64,000 nucleotides of DNA from Coriobacteriaceae bacterium (GCA_902399975.1 CABOHA010000001.1:707397-771396); one strand, 5' to 3'; counted from the stretch's first letter, positions 1-8,612 are shown. Program-made: numbers and translations. The notes: generated by a model from the letters alone, not told the origin.

Positions 1-515
1 GTGAAGCCGTTGATGCGGGCGATGATCTGGGCGGCGTCCTTGCCCAGACCGTTCAGGATAACGCGCAGCGGCTTCTTGCGAGCCTTGTTGGCGTTCAGAG
101 CCAGGCCGATAGCACCCTCAGCGGCAGCGAAGGACTCGTGGCCGGCCAGGAAGGCGAAGCACTCGGTGTCGTCGGAGAGCAGCATAGCGCCCAGGTTGCC
201 GTGGCCCAGACCGACCTTGCGGTCCTCGGCGACGGAGCCGGGAACGGTGAAGGCCTGGATGCCCTCGCCGATGATGGCGGCAGCCTCAGAAGCAGTCTTG
301 GCGCCACGCTTGACAGCGAGAGCGCAGCCGAGGGTGTAGGCCCACTCGGCGTTCTGGAAGGCGATGGACTGGGTGTTGTTGACGATCTCACGCGGGTTGA
401 AGCCCTTGTCGGTGCAGATCTGCAGAGCTTCCTCGAGGGAGGCGATGTCGTTGTCGGCGAGGCACTTGTTGATCTTGTCAGCGCGGCGCTCGTAACCTTC
501 GAACGTAACAGTCAT
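1..515 (-). CDS. GGGtGRT family protein (C-terminus beyond window)
   Basis: The protein starts at the ATG at 515-513 (MTVTFEGYERRADKIN...) and runs off the left edge, so only about the first 171 residues are visible. The visible part, with segments such as KGFNPREIVNNTQSIAFQN and GLGHGNLGAMLLSD, matches my memory of the family named GGGtGRT, whose naming motif would lie in the missing C-terminus. It lies 18 nt downstream of a NifU-like scaffold-family gene on the same strand, a pairing usual for this family in anaerobes, so the two are probably one operon. A GGAGGGAAA Shine-Dalgarno sequence sits just upstream of the start. Its biochemical function is not established. A role with its Fe-S scaffold-like neighbour is inference from context. 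Confidence 0.75.
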   Translation of the reverse strand, partial: MTVTFEGYERRADKINKCLADNDIASLEEALQICTDKGFNPREIVNNTQSIAFQNAEWAYTLGCALAVKRGAKTASEAAAIIGEGIQAFTVPGSVAEDRKVGLGHGNLGAMLLSDDTECFAFLAGHESFAAAEGAIGLALNANKARKKPLRVILNGLGKDAAQIIARINGF

Positions 516-533
516 AGTTATTTCCCTCCCTTT

Positions 534-1268
534 CTACTCGTGAACCGGGAACACGCTGGCGACGGAGTGAGTCTCCTCGTCGGTGCGCGGGTCGATGTAC
601 TTGGCAGCGTTCTCCCACTGACCATAGTGGCCCATAGCGCCAGCGATGGCCTCCTCGGGGGTCTTGCCGGCCTTGACGGCGTCGGTGAACTTGCCGAGGT
701 TCAGGAACTCGAAAGCGATGATCTCGTTCTTGTCGTTGAGAGCCATGCGGGTGACGTAGCCCTGAGCGAGCTCGAGGTAACGAGCGCCCTTGGCCTTGGT
801 GCCGAACATGGTGCCGACCTGAGAGCGAAGGCCCTTGCCGAGGTCGTCGAGGGAGGCGCCCACGGGCAGGCCGCCCTCGGAGAACGCGGTCTGGCTGCGG
901 CCGTAAACGATCTGCAGGAAGATCTCGCGCATAGCAACGTTGATGGCGTCGCAGACGAGGTCGGTGTTGAGGGCCTCGAGGATGGTCTTACCGGGAAGGA
1001 TCTCGGAAGCCATGGCGGCAGAGTGGGTCATGCCCGAGCAGCCGATGGTCTCAACGAGGGCCTCCTCGATGATGCCGTCCTTGACGTTCAGCGTGAGCTT
1101 GCAGGCGCCCTGCTGAGGTGCGCACCAACCCACACCGTGCGTAAGACCGGAGATGTCGGAAATCTCCTTAGCCTGGACCCACTTGCCCTCCTCGGGGATG
1201 GGTGCGGGGCCGTGGTATGCACCCTTGGCAACGGGGCACATGTTCTCCACTTCCTGTGAGTACTGCAT
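534..1268 (-). CDS. NifU-like iron-sulfur cluster assembly scaffold-family protein
   Basis: This 244-residue protein (MQYSQEVENMCPVAKGAYHG...) has the look of a NifU-N/IscU-like fold with conserved cysteines: the GWCAPQQGACKL region (about residues 50-60), the ETIGCSGMTHSAAMASEILPG segment typical of scaffold proteins, and CDAINVAMREIF. It is the usual partner of GGGtGRT proteins, here 18 nt downstream. The start at 1268 is chosen over an in-frame start further upstream because GAGAGGAGAGGC immediately precedes it. It is separate from, and longer than, the SufU scaffold found 2 kb away, so it probably has a dedicated client or a different metal-centre role. Family assignment is fairly sure; the precise function is not. 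Confidence 0.75.
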   Translation of the reverse strand: MQYSQEVENMCPVAKGAYHGPAPIPEEGKWVQAKEISDISGLTHGVGWCAPQQGACKLTLNVKDGIIEEALVETIGCSGMTHSAAMASEILPGKTILEALNTDLVCDAINVAMREIFLQIVYGRSQTAFSEGGLPVGASLDDLGKGLRSQVGTMFGTKAKGARYLELAQGYVTRMALNDKNEIIAFEFLNLGKFTDAVKAGKTPEEAIAGAMGHYGQWENAAKYIDPRTDEETHSVASVFPVHE

Positions 1269-1671
1269 GCCTCTCCTCTCTATCGTGTTGGCGTCCCGTC
1301 TGGGGGTCGTGGCTGGCGATTGCCGGGCGACCCTTCGAAAGGGACATGACATGCAGCCCCTATAATACCGCGAAATGCACGGAATATTCGGCGAACGGCT
1401 CAGTTTTCGTAGCGAGAAGTCCGGAAGTTTTAATTGAAACGGTTTAACTATATGTTCTGTGGTCGCGAACTTCCGTAGAGGGGGTTCGTCTTGGGCAAGC
1501 TTTTGGTCAGCTCTTGTATGCGTTGCGGGGTCTGACCTGTTGCAACGGTGCCGTTCGCCGCCCGTTTACTGCCTTTGGCCGCGCGAGTGTATTGTTTTGC
1601 GTGAATGTTTTGATGGCACGCTTCAATCGTGCTGTATTGGATGGCAATCAGATCCCGGCGAAGGGAGTGCC
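1269..1671. other. Divergent intergenic region, no gene seen
   Basis: These 403 bases separate the minus-strand scaffold gene from the plus-strand Y1 transposase gene. A TATTAT-like -10 (minus strand, about 1363-1368) could serve the scaffold/GGGtGRT operon, but I see no good -35. A short inverted repeat of CGGAAGTT/GAACTTCCG flanks about 1420-1475. No coding potential with a convincing start is visible. Confidence 0.4.
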
Positions 1672-2484
1672 ATGCAGCGCGTTTGGAGAACGGTTACCGG
1701 CTTTTACCATGTCTGTGCCCGCGGTGTGGGCAAGCAGCTCATCTTTGAGGGCGATGAAGACCGGTGGGAGTTTTTGGAGCTGATGCGCGAGTGCTGCCGC
1801 GAGGCGGGCGTGACGGTTATCGCCTGGTGCCTTATGGGCAATCACGTGCATCTGGTGCTTGCAGATTACGAGGACGCGATGAGCGCGGCGATGCACCGGC
1901 TGCTTTTGACGTACGCGCGGCGGTTCAATAAACGCACGGGGCGCACGGGTCATCTGTTCCAGAACCGTTTTGACCGGCGCTCGCTCGATACCGACTGGCA
2001 GGTGATGGAGGCTATTCGCTCCGTACACGCCGATCCACAGGAGGCGGGCGTTGGCCTAATCGAGCGTTATCCCTGGAGCAGCTTTGCGGAGCATCTGCGC
2101 GCTTACGACAGTGATGCGGCAGATGCCACGAGGGGATTTTCCGATCCTTCTTGCATGCTTGAGCTTTTTGGTTCTGCCGAGGCCTTTGCTGCCTATTCGC
2201 TTTCGACGCCCGAGGGCGGCGAGCCAACGCTGGGCGATATGAAAGAGACGGAGTGGGAACGCCACGCCTTTGCCGACAAGTTGGCGAAGAGCCTCGGGGT
2301 TCCGCTCCGCGGGGTTAAAGCCGCACCGCCGGCGCGGCGCGATACCGTTATTGTTGGATTACACGATGCCGGTTTCACGGTGCGCCAGATTGAGCGCTAT
2401 ACCGGGATTGGCAAAAGTACCGTCTCTCGTATTGTGCGTGCCCGCGCGCGGACGGCGATGCGGACTGGCGGAAACGTGATGTAG
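1672..2484 (+). CDS. Y1/HUH transposase-family protein (RAYT-like) with C-terminal HTH, catalytic Tyr apparently lost
   Basis: A 270-residue protein beginning MQRVWRTVTGFYHVCARG. The ATG at 1672 follows AAGGGAG with good spacing. Residues 1-150 show the Y1_Tnp layout: an N-terminal strand (FYHVCARG), the HUH motif in MGNHVHLVL, the GHLFQNRF segment and a YPWSSF motif. The C-terminal part (about 195-262) ends in a helix-turn-helix-like segment, VRQIERYTGIGKSTVSRIVR, resembling DNA-binding tails on some REP-associated transposases. In relatives the catalytic tyrosine sits in a YIHxNP-type motif. Here the aligned stretch reads RSVHADPQEAG, with Ser in the Tyr position. The gene is single, with no flanking IS ends seen. 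It could be a domesticated or non-canonical member. Family call is good; activity is doubtful. Confidence 0.8.
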   Translation: MQRVWRTVTGFYHVCARGVGKQLIFEGDEDRWEFLELMRECCREAGVTVIAWCLMGNHVHLVLADYEDAMSAAMHRLLLTYARRFNKRTGRTGHLFQNRFDRRSLDTDWQVMEAIRSVHADPQEAGVGLIERYPWSSFAEHLRAYDSDAADATRGFSDPSCMLELFGSAEAFAAYSLSTPEGGEPTLGDMKETEWERHAFADKLAKSLGVPLRGVKAAPPARRDTVIVGLHDAGFTVRQIERYTGIGKSTVSRIVRARARTAMRTGGNVM

Positions 2485-2493
2485 GGTCGCCTG

Positions 2494-2648
2494 TGCACCG
2501 CAGATGGGGTCGTCCATACGCCGCAACAAGCGTTCAAAAGCTTGGTGCGGTAACTGCACTTCTTAATATGCATAGAACAATCGCCATCTTGCATAAAATA
2601 AGGGCTCAGTCCGGGTTTGCCCGTGCCTACCCCCATCTGCGCCGTGCA
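2494..2648. repeat. Imperfect inverted repeat downstream of the Y1 transposase, in a gene-free stretch
   Basis: The stretch from 2485 to about 3078 carries no convincing gene. At its left end TGCACCGCAGATGGGG (2494-2509) is matched in inverted orientation by CCCCATCTGCGCCGTGCA (2631-2648), about 120 bases away, with a two-base insertion in one arm. A small CGGG-tttg-CCCG hairpin lies next to the right arm. Because RAYT-type transposases act on short palindromic repeats, this may be a REP-like unit belonging to the preceding gene, but one copy in one window cannot prove that. Confidence 0.4.
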
Positions 2649-3079
2649 AAAAACGGAGTTTTCAGCATCGCGGTACTGCCACTACCGTCGCAATTTTGCA
2701 ACATACGGGCCCCGAAACTATTTATGTCTGCCGATGCACTCCCGAAGCTCATGTTTGCGCCCCTGAGACCACGATGCTTGTTCTAAAACGCACTATATAT
2801 GCGCCTGGAGACGTTGATTAACGCTTTCGATGCGTATACACACAGCTTGGCGTGCTGAATACTCGCAAAAATGCACGCCGCTCCCTATGGGACCCGTCTG
2901 CAGCAGGCGCGAAGCGAATCGGAGCCCAGCTGGATGGGGCATGGGACGATGCTAGGCGTGCTCGTGGCCCTGCCGCAGGCCTTTGGTGCTGTGGAAAACG
3001 CCCGTGTTCGCGTCTGGCTGTGTGGTAAATGACAGACGGGGTGCCGGACGCGCGGACTTTGTGCGTTTGCGCTCATTAG

Positions 3080-3110
3080 AAAAAACAGAGCCGCCCGTAT
3101 CGGGCGGCTC
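3080..3110 (-). terminator. Rho-independent terminator of the suf operon
   Basis: A perfect 10-bp stem (GAGCCGCCCG at 3088-3097 with CGGGCGGCTC at 3101-3110) and a 3-nt loop are followed, reading the minus strand, by a run of T (complement of the A run at 3080-3085). It lies about 32 bases past the sufU stop codon and is correctly oriented to end the sufCBDSU transcript. Confidence 0.9.
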
Positions 3111-3142
3111 GGCAATCAAAAACCTTGGATTTGGGGCATACG

Positions 3143-3577
3143 CTACTGGTTTGCTTGCCCCTCGAGCATGCCGTCGAGGGTGCGCCAGGCGAGCTCGGCG
3201 CATTTGACGCGGGCGGGCATGTGCGAGATGTCCTGAAGCTGGGCGGCTTCGTCCAGGTCTTCCAAGTCCTCCTCGGAGAGCTTCTCGCCGCGGATCATGG
3301 CGAGGAAGAGTCCCGCCAAGCGACGTGCCTCCTCGACGGTCTCGCCGGTGATGAGGTCGGCCATGATGTCGGCACTGGCCTGGCTGATGGCGCAGCCGTG
3401 GCCGGTAAAGGAGGCCTCCTCGATCACGCCGTTCTCGACGCGCAACTGCAAGGTGAGCTCGTCTCCGCAGCTGGGGTTGATGCCGTCGTGCTCGTGCGTG
3501 GGAGCATCCATCTCGTACTTATAGTCGGGGTGCGAGTTGTGCTCCATAAATGTGGTGGAGGTGTAAAGGTTACCCAT
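3143..3577 (-). CDS. sufU: SufU-type Fe-S cluster scaffold / zinc-dependent sulfur acceptor
   Basis: A 144-residue SufU/IscU-like protein. The three conserved cysteines are visible at C37 (PSCGDE), C62 (GHGCAISQAS) and C126 (RVKCAELAW), with D39 completing the usual metal site. In Gram-positive SUF systems this protein accepts persulfide sulfur from SufS. The start at 3577 (MGNLYTSTTF) overlaps the end of sufS by 8 nt, as expected for translational coupling; an upstream in-frame extension would lie inside sufS and has no homology. Last gene of the operon, followed by a strong terminator. Assignment is secure. Confidence 0.92.
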   Translation of the reverse strand: MGNLYTSTTFMEHNSHPDYKYEMDAPTHEHDGINPSCGDELTLQLRVENGVIEEASFTGHGCAISQASADIMADLITGETVEEARRLAGLFLAMIRGEKLSEEDLEDLDEAAQLQDISHMPARVKCAELAWRTLDGMLEGQANQ

Positions 3578-4895
3578 TGAACGTGCTCCAAACGTGATGC
3601 AGACCGGCGATGAACTTGTCGATGTCGGCCTTGTCGTTGTAGAAGGCCACGCTGGCGCGGCAGCAGGCAAGGTTCTCGACGCCCAGCCAGGTGAGCAGTG
3701 GCTGCGCGCAGTGGTGGCCGGCGCGGATGCAGACGCCGTCCATGTCCATGATGCTCGCGACGTCGTGCGGGTGGATGCCCTTGACGTTAAAGCTCACAAC
3801 GCCGTGGTGGTTGTCCCAATAGATGGAGCCGATGATCTGGACAAAGTCGAGCTGCATGAGTTCGCCCATCAGATAGTGGACGAGTGCCTGCTCGCGGGTC
3901 TGGATGTTCTCGTAACCCACCGTGTTGACCAGGTAGTCGAGTGCCGCACCCGTGGCGAAGATGCCGGCGGCGTCCTGCGTACCCGCCTCGAACTTCTCGG
4001 GGACAGGAGCCCAGACGGCGTCCTGCTCGGTGACCGAATCGATCATCTCGCCGCCGGTTAGCATGGGCGGCATGGCGTTGAGCAGGTCCATCTTGCCCCA
4101 CAGCACGCCGATGCCCATGGGGCCCATGGCCTTGTGCGCGCTAAAGGCAAAGAAGTCGGCGCCCAGATCGGCCACATTGACTGGCATGTGCGGCAGCGAC
4201 TGTGCGCCGTCGACGACCAGATAGCCGCCGTACTTGTGCACGAGCTTGCCGAGGTTCTTGACCGGGTTCTCGACGCCCAGCACGTTGGAGACCTGTCCCA
4301 CGGCTAGGATCTTGGTCTTGGGACCCACCTTGGCAAGAACCTCCTCGGTCGTGAGCTGGCCGGTCTTGGTGGGGTAGAGGTAGACGAGCTTGGCGCCGGT
4401 CTCACGGCAGACCTGCTGCCACGGAATCAGGTTGGAGTGGTGCTCCATGATAGTGATGACGACCTCGTCGCCCGGTTCGAGCACTGTGGGCGCAAAGCTC
4501 TTGGCGACCAGGTTGAGCGACTCGCTCGTGTTGCGGGTGAAGACGATCTCGTTGGCGTTGGGGGCGCCGATGACGTCGGCGATCTGTTGGCGCACCTTTG
4601 CGATGGCCTCGGTGGCCTCGACGGACAGCGAGTACAGGCCGCGCAGGGGGTTGGCGTTCAGGCGCTGGTAGAAGTCGCGCTCGGCATCGAGCACGCAGGC
4701 AGGGCGCTGCGCGGTTGCGGCGCTATCGAGGAACGCGATCTCGGGGTGCTGCTGGAACAGCGGGAACTGCGCCTTGTAGGGGTTGGTCTCGATGTCGATG
4801 GTAGGCCAGCCGCGCGAGGCCTCGTCACTGGCGTCGAGCTCCATAGGCTCCGGTGCGGTACAGGTGTCACATTTAACGTGCTCGGTATCGATCAT
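3570..4895 (-). CDS. sufS: SufS cysteine desulfurase
   Basis: A 441-residue class-V, PLP-dependent cysteine desulfurase that takes sulfur from L-cysteine for Fe-S cluster building. PLP-binding features are in order: TRNTSESLN (about 121-129), EHHSNLIPW (151-159), VVDGAQSLPH with D229, and the Schiff-base lysine K255 in FSAHKAMGP. The persulfide cysteine is C396 in RAGHHCAQP, with the short loop typical of SufS/group II. An N-terminal extension of about 30 residues containing CDTCTAPEP precedes the fold and is less conserved; I see no function for it. The start overlaps the sufD stop by 4 nt, and the stop overlaps sufU. It works on the SufBCD scaffold encoded just upstream. Confidence 0.93.
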   Translation of the reverse strand: MIDTEHVKCDTCTAPEPMELDASDEASRGWPTIDIETNPYKAQFPLFQQHPEIAFLDSAATAQRPACVLDAERDFYQRLNANPLRGLYSLSVEATEAIAKVRQQIADVIGAPNANEIVFTRNTSESLNLVAKSFAPTVLEPGDEVVITIMEHHSNLIPWQQVCRETGAKLVYLYPTKTGQLTTEEVLAKVGPKTKILAVGQVSNVLGVENPVKNLGKLVHKYGGYLVVDGAQSLPHMPVNVADLGADFFAFSAHKAMGPMGIGVLWGKMDLLNAMPPMLTGGEMIDSVTEQDAVWAPVPEKFEAGTQDAAGIFATGAALDYLVNTVGYENIQTREQALVHYLMGELMQLDFVQIIGSIYWDNHHGVVSFNVKGIHPHDVASIMDMDGVCIRAGHHCAQPLLTWLGVENLACCRASVAFYNDKADIDKFIAGLHHVWSTFNG

Positions 4896-6163
4896 GCGAG
4901 CTCCTCCTCAAAGTTGTCGATCAGGTTGTTGCCCAGGCGGACAACGGCGGCGCGGGTGCGCTCGTCGGTGGCGGAAAGCGCAGCGTCCTCCAGCTTAGCG
5001 CGGATGAACAGGTCCTCGGCTGCGTTTTGGTCAAGGCCGCGGCAGGCGAGGTAGAACAGCTGCTCGTCGCGGACGTGGCCGATGGTGGCGCCGTGGTTGC
5101 CGGCGACGTCGTCCTCGTCGCAGAGGATGACGGGAACGGTCTTGTTGTCGACGCCCTTGTTGGCCAGCAGCACGGTTTCGCGTTCGGTGCCGACGGCACC
5201 CTTGCAGCCGTGCACGAGGTCGATGGTGCCGCGGTAGACCTTCTTGGACGTGCCGGTCAGCACGCCGTTGGCGTCGATTTCGCACTCGGTCTTGCGACCG
5301 CGGTGGCGCAGCTCGTAGTTAAAGTCGCGCACCTGCTCGCGGGCGCCCAGGTAATCGGTATCGATCGTAACCTTGGCAGTGTCGCCCAGCAGGTCGCTGG
5401 CAAGGCCGGTGGCGCTGGCGCCGGCGCCCAGCACGGTATGCTGCACGTTGACGCGCGCGCCCTCGTCTAGGAACAGCCCGGTGTCGTCGAGCGAAATCCA
5501 GCTGTCGTCGAGCGTCTGCGTGCAGGTCACGTTGACGGTGGCGTACTCGTGGGCGCACACGCGTAGCACAGAGCCCACGACGCCCTCGCCCTCGGCGGGC
5601 GAGTCTAAGGCGATATGCAGGTCAAGCGTTGCCTGCGGGCGGGCGACGACGTCGATGGCGGCAATCGCAGCCGCCGCGTCGTCGCCGCTTACGCGCACGG
5701 TAACCGTGGCGTGCTGGTACGCAGGCATATCGATGACGATGCGCTTGGTAGCGTGCTCGGCCATGTAGGCGTATGCAGCCTCGCCCATGCCGGTTTCGAA
5801 GGCCTCGGCGGGGGAGAGCTCCTCTTCGAGCTTGATGGCGCCGACCTGGTAGACAGAGGTGGCGGGCACGTCGAGCTCGGTCTCGGGCGTGATACGGGCG
5901 CGGTCGGCGGCATCACCGGGGGCAGCGGTACGGCGCTCGGGGAAGCGCTCGGCCATGGCTTCCATGGCGGTGTCGAAGGCGTCGGCAGCACCGCGGAACT
6001 GCTCGTCCAAGCCCTCGACCTCGACGGCCTCGGCAGGAGCGACGGCAAGCTCGTCCGAAAGCTCAAGCTTAGTCTGGTTCATCTTGAGCCAACCCCAAGT
6101 GGCAGCCGGCATCGCATTGACCTGCTCAAGGGTGGTAGCAGCGGTGTTCGTGGTCTGTTTCAT
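4892..6163 (-). CDS. sufD: SufD, Fe-S scaffold complex component
   Basis: A 423-residue member of the SufB/SufD family. The C-terminal half has the beta-helix type sequence typical of the family, with RHRGRKTECEIDANGVL, HVRDEQLFYLACRGLDQNAAEDLFI and a terminal amphipathic segment. The N-terminal 200 residues are divergent, as is normal for SufD. Its start at 6163 overlaps the sufB stop (TAATG), and its stop overlaps sufS, so translation is tightly coupled. Together with SufB and SufC it forms the cytosolic scaffold on which clusters are built. SufD is distinguished from SufB by order, lower conservation and the presence of an unmistakable SufB upstream. Confidence 0.9.
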   Translation of the reverse strand: MKQTTNTAATTLEQVNAMPAATWGWLKMNQTKLELSDELAVAPAEAVEVEGLDEQFRGAADAFDTAMEAMAERFPERRTAAPGDAADRARITPETELDVPATSVYQVGAIKLEEELSPAEAFETGMGEAAYAYMAEHATKRIVIDMPAYQHATVTVRVSGDDAAAAIAAIDVVARPQATLDLHIALDSPAEGEGVVGSVLRVCAHEYATVNVTCTQTLDDSWISLDDTGLFLDEGARVNVQHTVLGAGASATGLASDLLGDTAKVTIDTDYLGAREQVRDFNYELRHRGRKTECEIDANGVLTGTSKKVYRGTIDLVHGCKGAVGTERETVLLANKGVDNKTVPVILCDEDDVAGNHGATIGHVRDEQLFYLACRGLDQNAAEDLFIRAKLEDAALSATDERTRAAVVRLGNNLIDNFEEELA

Positions 6164-7575
6164 TATCCGATCGCTCCTTCCATCTCGAGCTTGATCAGGT
6201 TGTTCATCTCGACGGCGTACTCCAGCGGCAGCTCCTTGGAGACCGGGTTGGCAAAGCCGTTGACGATCATGGTGCGGGCCTCTTCCTCCGAGATGCCGCG
6301 GCTCATCAGGTAGAACACCTTGTCGTCGCCGATGCGTCCGATGGTGGCCTCGTGGCCGATATCGACGTTCTTGGCGCGGATGTCCATAGCGGGGATGGTG
6401 TCGGAGCGGCTCTGGTCATCGAGCATGAGCGACTGACAGCTCACGGTTGCCTTGGAGCCCTCGGCCTTGGGTGTCGCCACGATGGAGCTGCGGAAGGTCT
6501 GGATGCCGCCGCTCTTGGAGATGCCCTTGGTCTCGACGGTCGCCGAGGTCTCGGGCGCGTTGAGCACGACCTTGCAGCCGGTGTCGAGGTTCTGCCCGGC
6601 GCCGGCGAAGGTGATGCCGGTAAAGCTCGAGCGGGCGCGGCGGCCGTTGAGCACGCTCATGGGATAGAGGTAACCTACGTGGCTGCCGAAGGAGCCGCTG
6701 ATCCATTCGATGTCGCCGTCCTCGTCCACGCGCGCACGCTTGGTGTTGAGGTTGTACATATTCTTGGACCAGTTCTCGATGGTCGAGTAGCGCAGGTGCG
6801 CACGCTTGCCCACAAAGAGCTCCACGGCGCCAGCGTGGAGGTTGGCCACGTTGTACTTGGGCGCGGAGCAACCCTCAATGAAGTGCAGGTCGGCATCGTC
6901 CTCGACGATGATGAGCGTGTGCTCAAACTGGCCGGCACCCTTGGCGTTGAGGCGGAAGTAGCTCTGCAGCGGGAAGTCGAGCTTGGTGCCCTTGGGCACG
7001 TAGACAAACGAGCCGCCCGACCATACGGCGCCGTGCAGGGCCGCAAACTTGTGGTCGGTGGGCGGGATGAGCGTCATAAACTTCTCGTGGATGAGCGGCT
7101 CCCACTGCGGATCGTGCAGGGCCTCCTCGATGCCGGAGTAGACGATACCCATCTTGGACGCCGTGTCCTGCATGTTGTGGTAGACCAGCTCGGAGTCGTA
7201 CTGTGCGCCGACGCCCGCCAGATAGCTGCGCTCGGCCTCGGGGATGCCCAAGCGCTCAAAGGTGTTCTTGATGTCGTCGGGCACCGACTCCCAGTCGTGC
7301 TTTTGGTCGGTGTTGGGCTTGACGTAGGTGACGATGTTGTCCATGTCCAGGCCCTCGATGGAGGGGCCCCACGTCGGGTCGGGAAAACGGTTGAAGATCT
7401 CGAGGGACTTTAAGCGCAGGTCGAGCATCCACTGCGGCTCGTCCTTTTTGGCGCTGATCTCGCGCACGATGTCGGGCGTGATGCCGGCGTCGAGGCGCTC
7501 GAATCCCTCCTCGCCATAGGTGAAGTCGTAGAGGCTGCGGTCGATGTCCGCGACCTCGGTGCGGTTCTTGGTCAT
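6163..7575 (-). CDS. sufB: SufB, Fe-S cluster scaffold
   Basis: A 470-residue SufB. Diagnostic segments include HNMQDTASKMGIVYSGIEEA, the AALHGAVWSGGSFVYVPKG block, LHFIEGCSAPKY, the NLHAGAVELFVG strand, STIENWSKNMYNLNTKRA, and the C-terminal GRIGDDKVFYLMSRGISEEEA. The cysteine in EGCSAP is among residues discussed as cluster ligands or sulfur acceptors in SufB. The length fits the family. It begins 12 nt after sufC and ends overlapping sufD, in the common Gram-positive order sufCBDSU. The strong AAGGGGCGACGCA leader before ATG supports this start. Confidence 0.94.
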   Translation of the reverse strand: MTKNRTEVADIDRSLYDFTYGEEGFERLDAGITPDIVREISAKKDEPQWMLDLRLKSLEIFNRFPDPTWGPSIEGLDMDNIVTYVKPNTDQKHDWESVPDDIKNTFERLGIPEAERSYLAGVGAQYDSELVYHNMQDTASKMGIVYSGIEEALHDPQWEPLIHEKFMTLIPPTDHKFAALHGAVWSGGSFVYVPKGTKLDFPLQSYFRLNAKGAGQFEHTLIIVEDDADLHFIEGCSAPKYNVANLHAGAVELFVGKRAHLRYSTIENWSKNMYNLNTKRARVDEDGDIEWISGSFGSHVGYLYPMSVLNGRRARSSFTGITFAGAGQNLDTGCKVVLNAPETSATVETKGISKSGGIQTFRSSIVATPKAEGSKATVSCQSLMLDDQSRSDTIPAMDIRAKNVDIGHEATIGRIGDDKVFYLMSRGISEEEARTMIVNGFANPVSKELPLEYAVEMNNLIKLEMEGAIG

Positions 7576-7587
7576 TGCGTCGCCCCT

Positions 7588-8388
7588 TTACGCCTGCTGC
7601 CCGGCAGCGGCGGCCTCGGCCTGGGCGCGCTGCTCGGCGGCCTCGCGCTCGAAGGTCTCAAAGCCGTTCTTGTCGATCCAGGGGATGAGCGAGGCGTCGT
7701 CCTCGCGCACGATGTGGCCCTTGACCATAACGTGGACACGGTCTACATCCAGGTGCTCCAGGATGCGCGTATTATGCGTGATGATGAGCATGGAACCGTC
7801 GCAGCTCTTGCGGTAGGCGTCCATGCCGTGGCTGACGGTGGAAAGCGCGTCGACGTCCAGGCCCGAGTCGGTCTCGTCGAGGATGGCGAGCTTGGGCTGC
7901 AGCAACAGGAGCTGGAGCATCTCGACCTTCTTCTTCTCGCCGCCCGAGAAGCCCACGCCTAGCTCGCGGTTGAGGTAGGCGGTATCCATGTTGAGCTCGG
8001 CCGCGAGCTCCTTGACGCGACGACGGAATTCCTTGCCCTTCATCTCCAGGCCGGGGCGGCCGGCGATGCTGGCGCGCAAAAAGCTCGACAGCGGCACGCC
8101 CGGGATCTCGACCGGGGCCTGGAAGCTCAGGAACAGGCCGGCGCGCGAGCGCTTGTCGGTGGTGAGCTCGGTGATGTCCTGGCCGTCAAAGACGATGCGG
8201 CCGTCGTTGACCGTGTAGACGGGGTCGCCCATGACCAGGTGGCCAAGGGTGGACTTGCCGGCGCCGTTGGGTCCCATCAGCACATGGGTCTCGCCGGCGG
8301 CGACGTTGAGGTTGACGTTGTGGAGGATGGTCTTCTCGTCCACGGAGGCGGTCAGACCTTCGATGGAAAGCAGCGGATTTGCGCTCAT
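7588..8388 (-). CDS. sufC: SufC, ATPase of the SufBCD scaffold
   Basis: A 266-residue cytosolic ABC-type ATPase. Walker A is GPNGAGKST; the signature is GFSGGEKKKVEML, the SufC-characteristic variant; Walker B is LAILDETDSGLDVDAL; the H-switch is IITHNTRILE. I chose the ATG at 8388 (MSANPLLSIEG) because AGAGAGGGAC precedes it at the right distance; an upstream in-frame ATG at 8418 would add ten residues but lacks a ribosome-binding site. SufC energises SufB-SufD during cluster assembly. It is the first gene of the operon, divergent from the Rrf2 gene, and the 224-bp region between them holds two palindromes. Confidence 0.93.
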   Translation of the reverse strand: MSANPLLSIEGLTASVDEKTILHNVNLNVAAGETHVLMGPNGAGKSTLGHLVMGDPVYTVNDGRIVFDGQDITELTTDKRSRAGLFLSFQAPVEIPGVPLSSFLRASIAGRPGLEMKGKEFRRRVKELAAELNMDTAYLNRELGVGFSGGEKKKVEMLQLLLLQPKLAILDETDSGLDVDALSTVSHGMDAYRKSCDGSMLIITHNTRILEHLDVDRVHVMVKGHIVREDDASLIPWIDKNGFETFEREAAEQRAQAEAAAAGQQA

Positions 8389-8517
8389 GCTGTCCCTCTC
8401 TGTATATGGTGTACTCATGGGTGTGCGAAACCCTAGGAATCTTCTCGGAATAAAGTTACTATGGGTTCGGCGTTAGTCAAGGGAAAACCCGACTAATCCA
8501 CTCGACTTTTCAAATTC

Positions 8518-8592
8518 TGGGACAAAATAACCTGTTGTGTTTGTCCCACTCACTTAAGATTTGGGACAAACAAACCTGGTTATGTTGTCCCA
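8518..8592. promoter_or_regulatory. Two 31-bp palindromes between sufC and the Rrf2 regulator gene
   Basis: Two 31-base elements lie in the divergent region. The first (8518-8548) has perfect 9-bp arms, TGGGACAAA and TTTGTCCCA. The second (8562-8592) has 8-bp arms, TGGGACAA and TTGTCCCA. Both have AACCTG in the centre, and their starts are 44 bases apart. Position suggests operators for the adjacent regulator. Against that, a third copy with the same length and flank occurs near 51933 between glf and aroQ, so they may instead be a dispersed repeat family. IscR-type sites do not have this sequence. Confidence 0.6.
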
Positions 8593-8612
8593 GATGCGAT
8601 GGGAGGGTAGGT

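Noticed and set aside
138..1259. Long open frame on the plus strand opposite the GGGtGRT/scaffold genes
   Set aside because: It is the antisense shadow of GC-rich coding sequence, has low-complexity Gly/Val/Leu composition and no ribosome-binding site; the minus-strand proteins are clearly recognisable.
6352..7413. Long plus-strand open frame opposite sufB
   Set aside because: Antisense shadow of sufB; no family resemblance.
8518..8592. Naming the palindromes as IscR/SufR boxes
   Set aside because: They do not resemble known IscR sites, and a third copy lies far away near glf/aroQ.
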